Source: Dendrophyllia cribrosa (Eukaryota; Cnidaria; Anthozoa; Scleractinia; Dendrophylliidae). From it: 64,000 bases of DNA. Shown in pieces: positions 1 through 8,411 of the stretch. Both the position numbers and the translations under genes were made by a program. The notes under the pieces were generated by a model, which saw only the letters and a program-made list of their open reading frames with translations, ran no database searches and was not told the DNA's origin. The first letter of the stretch is position 1; each line of letters begins with the position of its first letter. The DNA lies in the NCBI GenBank assembly GCA_024195265.1, contig JAJLRJ010000008.1, positions 22,880,958-22,944,957 on the forward strand. Direction: 5' to 3'.

Positions 1-840
1 AATTCACTCAAACGAATTTCAGAAATGACAACAAAACAAGTTTCAAACGTTGCGTGCTTTCCACTAAGCCAAACTTTCCGGAAATTTCGGTCCGGTCCGA
101 ACAGAAAATTTCCGAAAAAAGAGGTCTACCTTTAAAGGTGGTCCACATTTTTCGGTTGGACCGGTCGGTCCGATGGTATAATGGGCACGATTCATTCGAC
201 CTAAAATTTCTAGAATTTCTGAAAATTTCGGCGGCAAATAGAACAGTAATTTTCCGCGGTTTACTGGATTTTTCGGGAAAAGAGGACAACCTCGCGAGGT
301 ATTCCCAAATTTTCCAAACATTCTTCCCGAAAATTCCGTTCCATTTGGTGTTCGTCCCGGAAATTTTGGTTCACAGTTCGGTAATGCAACAGATCGGAAA
401 AGCTTTTGTTCCTTTCGATTCAGTACCTTAATTTCTGGAAACTTTGGTCGAATGGGGTTAAAATTTTCGAAATTACTTGGAACTCTTGCGCTCTGTTTCT
501 ACGGGCATGCCGGACATTGACGAGGGTGTAGCTTAAGAGACTAGGCCCGACAAAAATCGTGAATGGAACATAACAATTTCGGTGGCTCAAAACGTAGTCC
601 TCAAATTTCGGATTTTTTTCCCGACACTCTCACGTTTCATTGAATTTCTGACCGGTAATCTCGGAAACAAGGTGAATACATAGTCTTGAGCCGTTTGAGT
701 CAGTACTCTTAGCTTCTCCGAGGTGCCTTTTATCGCAGTGTGTGGCATTCGCGAATCTTCATAACTTGATAGAAAAAAGCTCGACGTTCCCTTTACCAAA
801 AATGTCGGTTTCGTGCAGAAGCTGGTTTTCTAAATAAGCA
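1..840. repeat. Dispersed complex repeat, left part of copy 1
   Basis: This sequence is repeated in the same orientation from about 25984 (same run of conserved blocks, small indels and substitutions) and continues at 17571 on the far side of the Polinton. Positions 655-840 plus 17571-18415 form one unit of about 1 kb, and a partial second unit follows at 18416-18666. The open frames here are shadows of a repetitive non-coding sequence: the homologous copies break them with indels. Nothing identifies the repeat class. Confidence 0.75.
835..840. repeat. Left target-site duplication TAAGCA
   Basis: TAAGCA directly precedes the terminal AGTAGTTAAG. The same six bases follow the right terminus at 17565-17570. 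Confidence 0.93.
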
Positions 841-1051
841 AGTAGTTAAGGACTTGGCGGTACCAGATCAGTTTTGCAAAACTGATCTGATACCAAGCCA
901 AGTCTTAACTACTTCCCATCTGTTGGATTAAAAAATATAGAAAAATCAAATGAAACTATATGTTAATAAAAACAAAATGGTGCGTTTATTCCATTGCGTG
1001 ATTTCCTTTGCGTTTATTTCATTGCGTGATACAATTCTCGGAAACACAGGA
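841..1051. repeat. Polinton left terminal inverted repeat
   Basis: It matches the reverse complement of 17328-17564 almost base for base. The two differ by an indel of about 27 bp after the second ATTGCGTGAT block, where the right TIR carries an extra partial unit. The inner half holds tandem variants of a block reading GCGTTTATTYCATTGCGTGAT. The outermost 73 bp (841-913) are a near-palindrome. Confidence 0.93.
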
Positions 1052-1204
1052 TGTAATACCCAGAAACAGAGAACGGGGAATCCCCCGCTTACAAGTCTGA
1101 ACATGTTTTGATAAAAAGGAAATGAGTCATCACTAATAGTTATTGTTTCAGATCACGAGACGGTCGTGTGATATTTTTAACCAATCAGAGGCTTCACACT
1201 TTGA

Positions 1205-1249
1205 TTCACAATTGTGAACTTTTTCAGTGAAAAAGTTCACAATTGTGAA
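1205..1249. repeat. Perfect 21-bp hairpin
   Basis: Two exact 21-bp inverted arms (1205-1225, 1229-1249) enclose the 3-nt loop AGT. Each arm contains the self-complementary core TTCACAATTGTGAA. It lies just upstream of the first ATG of the small open frame at 1268, so it could be a regulatory site or a recombination relic. Confidence 0.7.
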
Positions 1250-1267
1250 GTTGCTTGTGAAGTTAAG

Positions 1268-1648
1268 ATGCCTTACTCTCTAAAACAGCTCGATCAGCGA
1301 TATGAGAATGTTTGCCACAATATAAAGAATGCCAAGGATTACACCTTAGAACACCTGAAGACAACTATTGGAATTGATTTGAAAGATTTTTTCAATAATC
1401 TTGATACTCAAAACTTGGAGGAATGCGAAGGGGAGTTTGATGCAATTGAAGAGAGCATTCATCAATGCCGAGTGGCTATACGAAATGAAAAGTCTCGACG
1501 CTTACTGCAGCATGATATTACGAGGTTGACTGAGCAAGATACTAAGAAAATGATGCGGAAACATGTATTTAAGCTAAAGAGGAGAAAGTCAGTTTTGGAT
1601 TCTGCTACACCTTATGCCATGAAGTCGGAGGGGTCAATTGAACATTAA
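1268..1648 (+). CDS. Hypothetical helical protein near the Polinton left end
   Basis: I do not recognise this 126-residue protein. The open frame runs upstream from a GTG at 1214, but in a eukaryotic setting the ATG at 1268, just after the hairpin at 1205-1249, is the sensible start. The product is charged and predicted mostly helical, with a basic stretch near residues 100-110 (KLKRRK) and no signal peptide or membrane segment. Its base composition is closer to the host flanks than to the AT-rich Polinton genes, and it sits between imperfect inverted repeats. It may therefore be acquired cargo rather than a core Polinton gene. It could also be a chance frame. Confidence 0.4.
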   Translation: MPYSLKQLDQRYENVCHNIKNAKDYTLEHLKTTIGIDLKDFFNNLDTQNLEECEGEFDAIEESIHQCRVAIRNEKSRRLLQHDITRLTEQDTKKMMRKHVFKLKRRKSVLDSATPYAMKSEGSIEH

Positions 1649-1980
1649 AATGGAAAATGCAGCACTACCATGGAACTGTGAACTGAACTTTTTAGTTTTA
1701 TATTGTTTAAATTTTGTAGTGGCCATAAGCGAAAGTTGTACTACCATTCTCATGAATATACCGCTTGTCATCGAAACAACTGAGTGAAACTTTATTAATC
1801 TCATAACTGCCTAAAAAATTACAGACAAATGTATTGGAAACAAAAACATTAATTCTGACCATCTATGATGACTCATTTCCTGTTATTAAAACATGTTCGC
1901 TATTTTTGTTTTCTGGGAATTTAGACACGCACCGCTTATAGCTATTGTTTTAAAAATATAATCTCATATAATAGTATAGA

Positions 1981-2598
1981 ATGAATTGTAATTTGGAAAT
2001 TCATGATGAATTTGAGAATATGGGAGAGTTGACCTGTCCCTTTTGTGATGAGCAATTGGCAGAAGTTGACAGAAGTGTGATAGTGGTCAAGTCATGCTGT
2101 AGTGAACAAGATATAAATAGTATAGATGGCATGAGTGTTTGTCTAAATTGTGGTTCCGTACATGGATATAATTATGTTAAAGAGTATGTTAATTTTTATG
2201 AGAGTATGTATAAAATACGGCGAAAATCGGTATATCATCGGAAATATAATATCCAAAACACAATAAATAACATCTGTAGCCAACACAAATTACAGATATC
2301 AAACAATTACAATAATAGAACTAAAATCATGAAAATTTTTGAGGAGATAGATAAAATTTTGCCACAGATAAATGGAAACCGAAAACGTATGATAAATATT
2401 GATTACATTTTAAAACAATTATTTAAGATGTTAAAATTACCAATTGAAAATGATATACCTTTATCTAAATCGAAAAGAACATTAACTTGCTATAAACAAT
2501 ATTGGGATAATATCCTATTGTTAATAGGTGATCAAATACAACAATTATTAATAAATGATCCAATATCGTCATGCAAAGGGGGTTTTCCCTATGAATGA
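1981..2598 (+). CDS. VLTF3-like late transcription factor (zinc ribbon)
   Basis: This 205-residue protein has two cysteine pairs near its N-terminus (CPFC at about 19-22 and CLNC at about 54-57) that would form a zinc ribbon. After the second pair comes the aromatic/basic segment KIRRKSVYHRKY (around residue 75), followed by a helical C-terminal half. A zinc ribbon followed by a tyrosine/arginine-rich motif is the layout of the poxvirus VLTF3-like late transcription factors found in many Polinton-type elements and large DNA viruses. The assignment rests on that layout, not on an alignment. The leader before the ATG is AT-rich with TATAATAGTATAGA, like the leaders of the zinc-finger and polymerase genes. 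A general TFIIB-type ribbon protein is the main alternative. Confidence 0.5.
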   Translation: MNCNLEIHDEFENMGELTCPFCDEQLAEVDRSVIVVKSCCSEQDINSIDGMSVCLNCGSVHGYNYVKEYVNFYESMYKIRRKSVYHRKYNIQNTINNICSQHKLQISNNYNNRTKIMKIFEEIDKILPQINGNRKRMINIDYILKQLFKMLKLPIENDIPLSKSKRTLTCYKQYWDNILLLIGDQIQQLLINDPISSCKGGFPYE

Positions 2599-2641
2599 GT
2601 TATTGAATGAAAAGTTTGTTAGTAAAATTTACTCTAAAAGT

Positions 2642-3130
2642 TTACTCGGAAGTGAATTTTTTATCATATTGTTTCTCAAATTTTTCATCAAGAGTACAAA
2701 GATCAATTATCGTTTCGTCTAGCAACCTCATATTATTGATAAAATTGATATGGTTAAATTGCATTCCTCTTAAAAAAGACCGTAAATCAACGAGTACCTT
2801 CTCATATGTTGTGTATGCAAATTTAGACATTTCTATTTTTCTTTTATAGTTTTTAATTTCGCTGTATGTCTTAATCAATAAACCACTACCACTAATTACT
2901 CCTAAAATAATAGGGTTCAATGTTATTGAACCAGCTATTGTACCAATGGATATTAAAGAAACTGATGATAAATTAATAGCTAAATTCAATCTCTTGAAAT
3001 ATTTGAAAGCCTTCTTATAGCACCAAAAACGCTTGTGATAAAATCGATATAATGCTTTGATTTCAGATAGTTTTTCTTTGCTGATGCTTTTATCAATATG
3101 ATTAAAATTGAAGATGTCTGTTTCAGTCAT
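2642..3130 (-). CDS. Two-helix membrane protein, SLATT-like
   Basis: The protein has 162 residues. An aromatic/basic amphipathic stretch (RFWCYKKAFKYFKR, about residues 34-47) leads into two adjacent hydrophobic helices (about 49-90: SSVSLISIGTIAG, then PIILGVISGSGLLI). A long charged helical tail begins KNYKRKIEMSKFAYTTYEK. This order (WxY-type pre-helix, two transmembrane helices, basic helix) resembles SLATT domains, the two-helix membrane effectors of prokaryotic conflict systems. The resemblance is structural inference only. It ends the minus-strand block and its leader is TATATAATATAA directly before the ATG. A viroporin-like or membrane-anchored virion protein is an equally good reading. 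Confidence 0.6.
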   Translation of the reverse strand: MTETDIFNFNHIDKSISKEKLSEIKALYRFYHKRFWCYKKAFKYFKRLNLAINLSSVSLISIGTIAGSITLNPIILGVISGSGLLIKTYSEIKNYKRKIEMSKFAYTTYEKVLVDLRSFLRGMQFNHINFINNMRLLDETIIDLCTLDEKFEKQYDKKFTSE

Positions 3131-3157
3131 TTATATTATATATTTGGATAATAATAA

Positions 3158-3559
3158 TTAAATTTTAGGATTTGAAAGAAGACAATATAATACACCACTT
3201 ATTTGGCCCATTATTGGAGATCTTTTTACTTTCTTCGGCATTGAAAGGAAGCAATATGTATATCCAGGCCCTTTTTCATAGTCATTGTAAAATCTTCCAA
3301 ATGCATCATGAAAAATAGCATGTTTAATTAAAAATTGGTATTTGGTATTTAGAGTACAAGAACCTGGTCCAATTAATCCAATGTCAGAGTGTTTTTCTAA
3401 TATTTGGTTAAATGATATTGGCTTATTCAAATAGTTAACGTACAAAAATTGATATATTAAAGCCGATTTTAATATTTCATCTTTAGTATTAGGATGCAGG
3501 TTTTTTTGAGTTGTAAAAATTTTATTGCAAAAATTAATTGACTGTGCAAGAATTGACAT
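3158..3559 (-). CDS. Hypothetical protein of the Polinton minus-strand block
   Basis: I do not recognise this 133-residue protein. It lacks a signal peptide and membrane segments, and carries a Gly-Pro turn region (GLIGPGSCTLN, about residue 63) and an aromatic GPGYTYCF segment. It lies 27 bp from the neighbouring membrane-protein gene and 32 bp from the fibre-like gene in the same orientation, with its own TATATATA leader before the ATG. Its place between virion genes suggests a structural or assembly role, but nothing more specific can be read. It lacks the His-Glu-Cys pattern of an adenain-type protease. Confidence 0.6.
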   Translation of the reverse strand: MSILAQSINFCNKIFTTQKNLHPNTKDEILKSALIYQFLYVNYLNKPISFNQILEKHSDIGLIGPGSCTLNTKYQFLIKHAIFHDAFGRFYNDYEKGPGYTYCFLSMPKKVKRSPIMGQISGVLYCLLSNPKI

Positions 3560-3591
3560 TTATATATATCAATATATTAGATAATTATATA

Positions 3592-5277
3592 TTAAAACTC
3601 TTCAAAAAGTACACTGATATGGCAATTATAAGGTGCATATGTAATATGATCAATTGATATTAATTTGATTCGTACAACTGTATCTTCATTGAAATTGATA
3701 ACTGATGACGCTATATTGAAAGTGTAATAAATTTTATTCGATGCTTTATTCCAATTTTGGGGTCCAAATGAATTGTTACCGATTAATATAACCATTTTTT
3801 TGTATCCTTCAGGCGGTTTATCGTCCAATATTATCAACCATAATTTTACTATTTTTAAATTAGTTAACGCAATAAATGATGATGAACCGTTGAATATGAT
3901 ATCATTAGTGTTCTTATTTTTCATATAATTGCCTAAAAATATGAATTTTTGTTTCTTTATAGGTAAACCAATTATGTTTCTACCATTTAAATCAATATCT
4001 GTCTCCATTGTCATTTTTCCATTTTCAATTGTATAAATAGAATCATATACATCTGAATCAACACTCGAGATATGTCCTTGAACACCATAAACGATTAGAT
4101 GTGCTTTATTTGTATGTCCTTTTGTTATACTACCATGAAGATCTATCATTATATATTCAGGGGGAGAAACCTGCCATTTGTGTAAATGAACAATGCTTTT
4201 CGTATATCCTTCAGTGTTAAAAATCTTTGTAGTTTGCTGCCCAATATTAATGACTGTTGATACAACACTGACAGTTGTTGAACTAATATAAGCTTTATCT
4301 GGAACGAAAAACTCAATCACCATAGTGTACTCACCTTGAGAAAGATTTAGTGCATTAAAACCTATCCTTGACGCGAAGTCATCGTTATTGTCTGTCGTAA
4401 GAGTTATATCATAGGCTTTCTTGTTAATTTTGTGTGGACTGGATACAAAATCGATAATACCATTAACAACAATATTACTCTCCGACGAGCTCTGATTAAC
4501 ATCTTCCATCATGTATCTAAAAACATCTTTTTTAGCTGTAGAGGTATTTATATGTGACTTGTTTACATAACTCTTATAATCATCCGTTATTCGTGTATAC
4601 AAGTTGGAATTGGAATCATTGAGTTCGCTGTTGAAAAATGAAACATTTATAGCAGCGTCATTCTCATTTGGTTCAGGAGTTGCTAGATTAACAATCTTTT
4701 TATCTCCCATATCAAGATCGCTGGAAATAGTTTTATCAAGTTTGAGTGTTTCTAAATTATTTATTGCATTCGTATTTTGATTTATTCTTGTGTTGTTATC
4801 ACCAGTTTTTGTGTCAACATATCCTTTATTTGTAGCGTGATCAATTGCTATTGGATCTTTTACATTGAAGATCGTATTTTTATTCATATCAAGACCATTT
4901 TCCATAGAAAGCATTTCTTTACGAGAAATAAAAATGTTTTTCACGTCGTTGTAACTAACGAGATTGTTGTAATTTGCAGCTAAATCCAAGTATGTCTGTT
5001 GTTTCGACTTAACAATATTAAAAAGTTCTTTCAAATCAATGTTTTTAGTAACTTCATGAGTGTGATCAGGAACATCGGGATGATATTTTTTTAGAGTTAT
5101 CATATTCACAGCTGAAAGATCTTGGTTTTCATCTGTGTTGATATTTATGATTTTCTTATTCTTCGCATCATATTGTTGACCGTCATAATTTAAAAAATGT
5201 GTCTTCCCATGGTAAAAAGGGAAAGCATCATTATCCCCAGCTGCTTGAACATTTAATAAAGAAATGATAATTAGCAT
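3592..5277 (-). pseudogene. Fibre-like attachment protein, C-terminal part
   Basis: This 561-codon frame encodes a filament-like protein. Repeated modules of the type DMxxKKIxNIxTP...DAxN (for example GDKKIVNLATP) resemble the shaft repeats of phage tail fibres. An Asn/Thr-rich linker and a distinct beta-rich C-terminal domain of about 110 residues follow and could be a knob. The shaft modules continue in another frame at 5311-5832, so the natural gene was longer and the ATG at 5277 is not its true start. Two shifts, near 5355 and near 5250, separate the parts. Such a protein would project from the virion and bind the host surface. That role is inferred from architecture only. Confidence 0.6.
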
Positions 5278-5310
5278 CTAAATGATCATTCAATACTATT
5301 CTTTTGTTTT

Positions 5311-5832
5311 TCATATATGCATCTGTAATATTAGCTTTTTTATTATTATGATTTTTAAGAGTATATTAACAGCTGACAAATCATTGTTTTCATCTGTATC
5401 CATATTTGTAATCAATTTTCGGTCCATATCAATTTCACCAGGAAGAATTAATTTATGTCCCCGCATATCAAGATCCCCCACCATATGAGTTGTTCCATCT
5501 AATTTTAAATAATGCGTGTCTCCATACTCTTTATTAACAGCATCTTTTTCTGAAATTGGTGTTTTTAAATTTCTTATATTATTGTTTTTCATATCAAGAT
5601 TTGCTGTAACTAATGGTAAATGCTTACTAACAAATGTATTTCTAATAAATTTGAAATCAACCACATCATTCAAACCAGTAACTGTTCCTATATTTACTAT
5701 TTTTTTATTTTGCATATCATAATTACCATCATCTGTCAATTTGAAGCCAACGCCTGGCGGGCCTGGTGGCCCTTGTGATGTTGTTGTTGTTGTTGTTGTT
5801 GTTGATGGTAGTAATCCGTTTGAATAACTCAT
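5311..5832 (-). pseudogene. Fibre-like attachment protein, N-terminal part with collagen-like stub
   Basis: The ATG at 5832 follows a TATATAATG leader, 19 bp after the ATPase stop. The frame then encodes a short head, a run of eight threonines, a brief collagen-like GPPGPPG stretch, and two shaft modules containing DMQNKKIVNIG and DMKNNNIRNLKTP. The threonine run comes from a trinucleotide repeat around 5785-5810, a likely site of length variation. Near 5355 the frame runs out, while shaft-type sequence resumes in other frames towards 5277. The gene is therefore broken rather than naturally short. A thread of Thr run, collagen triplets and shaft modules fits an anchored fibre. Confidence 0.6.
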
Positions 5833-5851
5833 TATATATAATATGAGTATA

Positions 5852-6493
5852 TTATATTTTTTCATTGAAATTCTTGGTTGTGAATTTCCTTGGTTTATCA
5901 ATATATATGAAGCAATATGAATCATTAGTGGCTTTTTCATAGTCAGATTTTTTTATACCAAGCTCTCTACTAATCCTGTTTTGTTCGTTTGGAGAAGGAA
6001 ATTCAAAAATGCAGTAATGTGTAGAGTTAAGACGGATACATTTGTCAGTGTCATAAAACGATTGACTAAGATATATGCAACTGCAATTTTTGTTTCTTGA
6101 GTTAGTGTAGTAGTTTCTTATTTCTGCATCATTTTTACTACCAGCATTAAGATAGTCATCAAAAATAACCAACTTTTGGTTATCACAATTTAATTCGGAC
6201 AAAGGCAATATTTGATCATTACTTGCTTCAATAATTGGGTAACCCACCTCTTCACTGATTGGTTTCAATGTTTCCAGTAAATGTTGATATTTTGATTGTT
6301 CCAAGTTTTTAGCATATAGATAAATTTTATCGAAATAGAGTAGCCTATAGATCATGTCTAGCAGAACGTTTGTTTTTCCTGACCCAGATGGGCCGCAAAT
6401 TAGCATCCGGAAGCATCGGTCAGGCATGAAAGGATATAACTGTTTATAATTTGAGGTTACATCATCATCGGCATCGTAATTTGGTATTATCAT
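5852..6493 (-). CDS. Genome-packaging ATPase (FtsK/HerA, A32-like)
   Basis: This 213-residue protein has a Walker A motif GPSGSGKT at residues 34-41, a Walker B motif LVIFDD at about 108-113, and a downstream YLSQSF segment placed like the FtsK/HerA-type glutamine sensor motif. This is the compact ATPase of the A32 branch that drives DNA into capsids in Polintons, virophages and nucleocytoplasmic large DNA viruses. The reading frame is intact with all motifs present. It opens the minus-strand block and is divergently transcribed from the capsid block at 6630. Its start is preceded by TATAATATAA. Confidence 0.92.
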   Translation of the reverse strand: MIIPNYDADDDVTSNYKQLYPFMPDRCFRMLICGPSGSGKTNVLLDMIYRLLYFDKIYLYAKNLEQSKYQHLLETLKPISEEVGYPIIEASNDQILPLSELNCDNQKLVIFDDYLNAGSKNDAEIRNYYTNSRNKNCSCIYLSQSFYDTDKCIRLNSTHYCIFEFPSPNEQNRISRELGIKKSDYEKATNDSYCFIYIDKPRKFTTKNFNEKI

Positions 6494-6524
6494 TTATATT
6501 ATATGGGTATATTATTTCAATATA

Positions 6525-6572
6525 ACATGGTGTATAACACGGTGTACAACACAGTGTACAACACGGTGTAAA
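6525..6572. promoter_or_regulatory. Four 12-bp repeats in the divergent promoter
   Basis: Four tandem copies with an exact 12-bp period, consensus ACACGGTGTACA, lie between the divergent ATPase (starts 6493) and structural (starts 6630) gene blocks. The CAC-GTG spacing makes each unit partly palindromic. The position and regular phasing suggest binding sites that control both directions. That role is inferred. Confidence 0.6.
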
Positions 6573-6629
6573 ATGCTCTTTTTTATATATGATTTCCAAA
6601 TTTTATGTAACGTAATAATATAACAATAA

Positions 6630-7634
6630 ATGAGTTTACTTAAATGGAAAGAACTTGCAAAAAGAAAATCTGAATTAGGAAATAAAATTAATTATGTTCA
6701 TGATGCAATCACAAAACATAATCTTGGTCAGCAGATAAGTCAGGAATCGTTGACGAAGGTATTCAAACCAGTAACTAGTAAATTAGATGATGTTATCGAC
6801 AGTAATTTAGATTTAAGGGTACCTATAAGAAAGAAACGAGCACCTAAAAAAGGTGACCAAGGTATTGACTACATGCCTGAAGTTGACCCTTTCGAAGACA
6901 TGCAAGTTGATGATTTATTTGGTGATTATGTCCCACCAAATCATGAGAAACAACTGGTGCCAAAACCACCAACATATGAAGAATCTTTACAAGATCTTCT
7001 GGAAGGGAAGAAGGAGATTTATGTTGATCCTCAGTACTTTGGTGATGAACCAGAATATGAAGAAGAAGAGATGGACTATGGATTAGATGATGAAGATACG
7101 GTAAATGAGATATTGAATGATATTGGTATTCAAAATTATGATTCTGTGGAAATGAGGTTAAATCAACCAGAAATGACACATGAAAAGACTAAGGCCTATC
7201 TTAATAAGATTATAAATGATGCAAAATCAAAAAGGAGTCAATTAAGTGGTTATAAGTCACATGTTACAAAACAGTTCAAAAGTGGGGCTATATCAGAAGC
7301 TGAGAGACAAATGCGAAACAAAAGAATAGACAATGCAAGAGTTACTTTAAATGAATACATAAAACATTATAATACTAAATTGGAAACAATAAAAGGTTCT
7401 GGAATCCATAGTCGGGGAAAAAAACAGAGAGGTGGAAATATTATGTTTTTTAATGATGTAAAGCAGCTTTTAAAAAAATTGGAATTGATTATTGGTGAAA
7501 GATTGGCAGGGAATACCAGCATTGAGATGCGAAATATGGGAGTAACTATATTGGACACATTATTGAAAATATCGAAAATCAATAGATCGCAGTATAATAA
7601 ATTGTATGGTCAATATTTTAAAAATATAATGTAA
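6630..7634 (+). CDS. PPxY-containing virion/assembly protein
   Basis: This 334-residue protein opens the plus-strand structural block. A basic N-terminus (KKRAPKK, about 68-74) precedes an acidic middle (EYEEEEMDY), with the late-domain motif PPTY at 113-116. IKGSG at 254-258 fits the adenain consensus [MIL]xGx-G, followed by the basic stretch RGKKQRGG and a helical C-terminus. PPxY recruits NEDD4-type ubiquitin ligases and occurs in adenovirus protein VI, so a role in assembly, entry or trafficking is plausible. No family assignment was possible by eye. The frame is intact and starts just after an AATATAACAATAA leader. Confidence 0.65.
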   Translation: MSLLKWKELAKRKSELGNKINYVHDAITKHNLGQQISQESLTKVFKPVTSKLDDVIDSNLDLRVPIRKKRAPKKGDQGIDYMPEVDPFEDMQVDDLFGDYVPPNHEKQLVPKPPTYEESLQDLLEGKKEIYVDPQYFGDEPEYEEEEMDYGLDDEDTVNEILNDIGIQNYDSVEMRLNQPEMTHEKTKAYLNKIINDAKSKRSQLSGYKSHVTKQFKSGAISEAERQMRNKRIDNARVTLNEYIKHYNTKLETIKGSGIHSRGKKQRGGNIMFFNDVKQLLKKLELIIGERLAGNTSIEMRNMGVTILDTLLKISKINRSQYNKLYGQYFKNIM

Positions 7635-7645
7635 CTTTATTATAT

Positions 7646-8392
7646 ATGGAACGAGAGATAGTATTATCCTCCTATAGTGTGAAGTCCCAATTAAATAATA
7701 AACCTGAAGATTTCACAACAAAATTTACTAGACAAATGATATTGGATAGTAATTCTCAATATGTTATCGGTCTTAACAGAATTATCAATATGAGTTTCAC
7801 ATGGTTCAATGTTAACGCAGGATACAACAATCAATTAATAAAATATAGCTCTAATAATGGTACAACTTATCACAACATACAATTTCCATCAGGAGTATGG
7901 AATTATACTGATTTCGATGAATATATAAAAGATATAACAAAGAACGGTGATGAATATCCAATCACTCTTGAATTTGATCAGACAACATTTAGGGTTACGA
8001 TTACATTGGCTCAGAATTATCAGCTTGATTTAACGCATTCCAATTTTAATGATCTAATCGGGTTTGATAAGACAGTATTGACAAGTGGAACAAATATTGG
8101 TCCTAGAGTACCAAATCTAAGTCAAGACACCGATATTTTGAATATCCATTGTGACCTAATTAATGATTCACTTGTCGACGGTCAAGATACAGACATCATT
8201 TATAGCTTCTCTACCAGTGTACTCCAACCTAGTTATAGCTTCACTTTAGAACCTAAACGGGTTACATATAACCCAGTTAATAAAAATACTATCAGAAGTA
8301 TCCGAATATACATCACAGATGGAAAAAGAAGATTAGTTAACTTGAATGGCGCAGATACAGCTTTCTCACTGATTCTGAAAAGTATAGAATAA
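7646..8392 (+). CDS. Minor capsid protein (penton, single jelly roll)
   Basis: The protein has 248 residues, is rich in beta strands and Asn/Thr, and starts 11 bp after the preceding stop. Its layout is that of the Polinton minor capsid protein, a single-jelly-roll penton: an N-terminal EIVLSSYSVKSQLNN segment, alternating hydrophobic strands, and a C-terminal strand-rich end (IRSIRIYITDGKRRLVNLNG). Its position one gene before the major capsid protein matches that role. The frame is intact. The assignment rests on architecture and gene order, since the penton is poorly conserved. Confidence 0.78.
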   Translation: MEREIVLSSYSVKSQLNNKPEDFTTKFTRQMILDSNSQYVIGLNRIINMSFTWFNVNAGYNNQLIKYSSNNGTTYHNIQFPSGVWNYTDFDEYIKDITKNGDEYPITLEFDQTTFRVTITLAQNYQLDLTHSNFNDLIGFDKTVLTSGTNIGPRVPNLSQDTDILNIHCDLINDSLVDGQDTDIIYSFSTSVLQPSYSFTLEPKRVTYNPVNKNTIRSIRIYITDGKRRLVNLNGADTAFSLILKSIE

Positions 8393-8411
8393 TATAACAT
8401 AATAGTATAAT
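8391..8411 (+). promoter_or_regulatory. Structural-gene promoter module TATAACATAATA
   Basis: AATATAACATAATAGTATAATG abuts the ATG of the small basic protein. Near-identical blocks abut the major capsid ATG (8862-8881) and lie just before the glycine-rich protein start (10241-10270). The module differs from that of the polymerase and zinc-finger genes. A late-promoter function is inferred. Confidence 0.5.

Larger units (their letters stand above)
1099..1898. repeat. Inverted-repeat-bounded segment inside the Polinton
   Basis: Positions 1099-1132 and 1866-1898 are imperfect inverted copies of a block containing GAACATGTTTT and GGAAATGAGTCATCA. They bracket about 730 bp that is less AT-rich than the rest of the element and holds one small open frame. 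This could be a nested non-autonomous insertion or a cargo cassette. No convincing target duplication was found, so the boundary is uncertain. Confidence 0.5.

Noticed and set aside
54..431. Overlapping open frames on both strands in the left flank
   Set aside because: They lie in a dispersed repeat whose copy at 25984 breaks the same frames, and there is no start context or motif.
3158..3559. Adenain-type protease
   Set aside because: The 133-residue protein lacks the His, Glu/Asp and Cys spacing of the family.
4777..5722. Plus-strand frames of about 68 codons across the fibre region
   Set aside because: They are antisense shadows of the minus-strand fibre-like gene and show no coding features.
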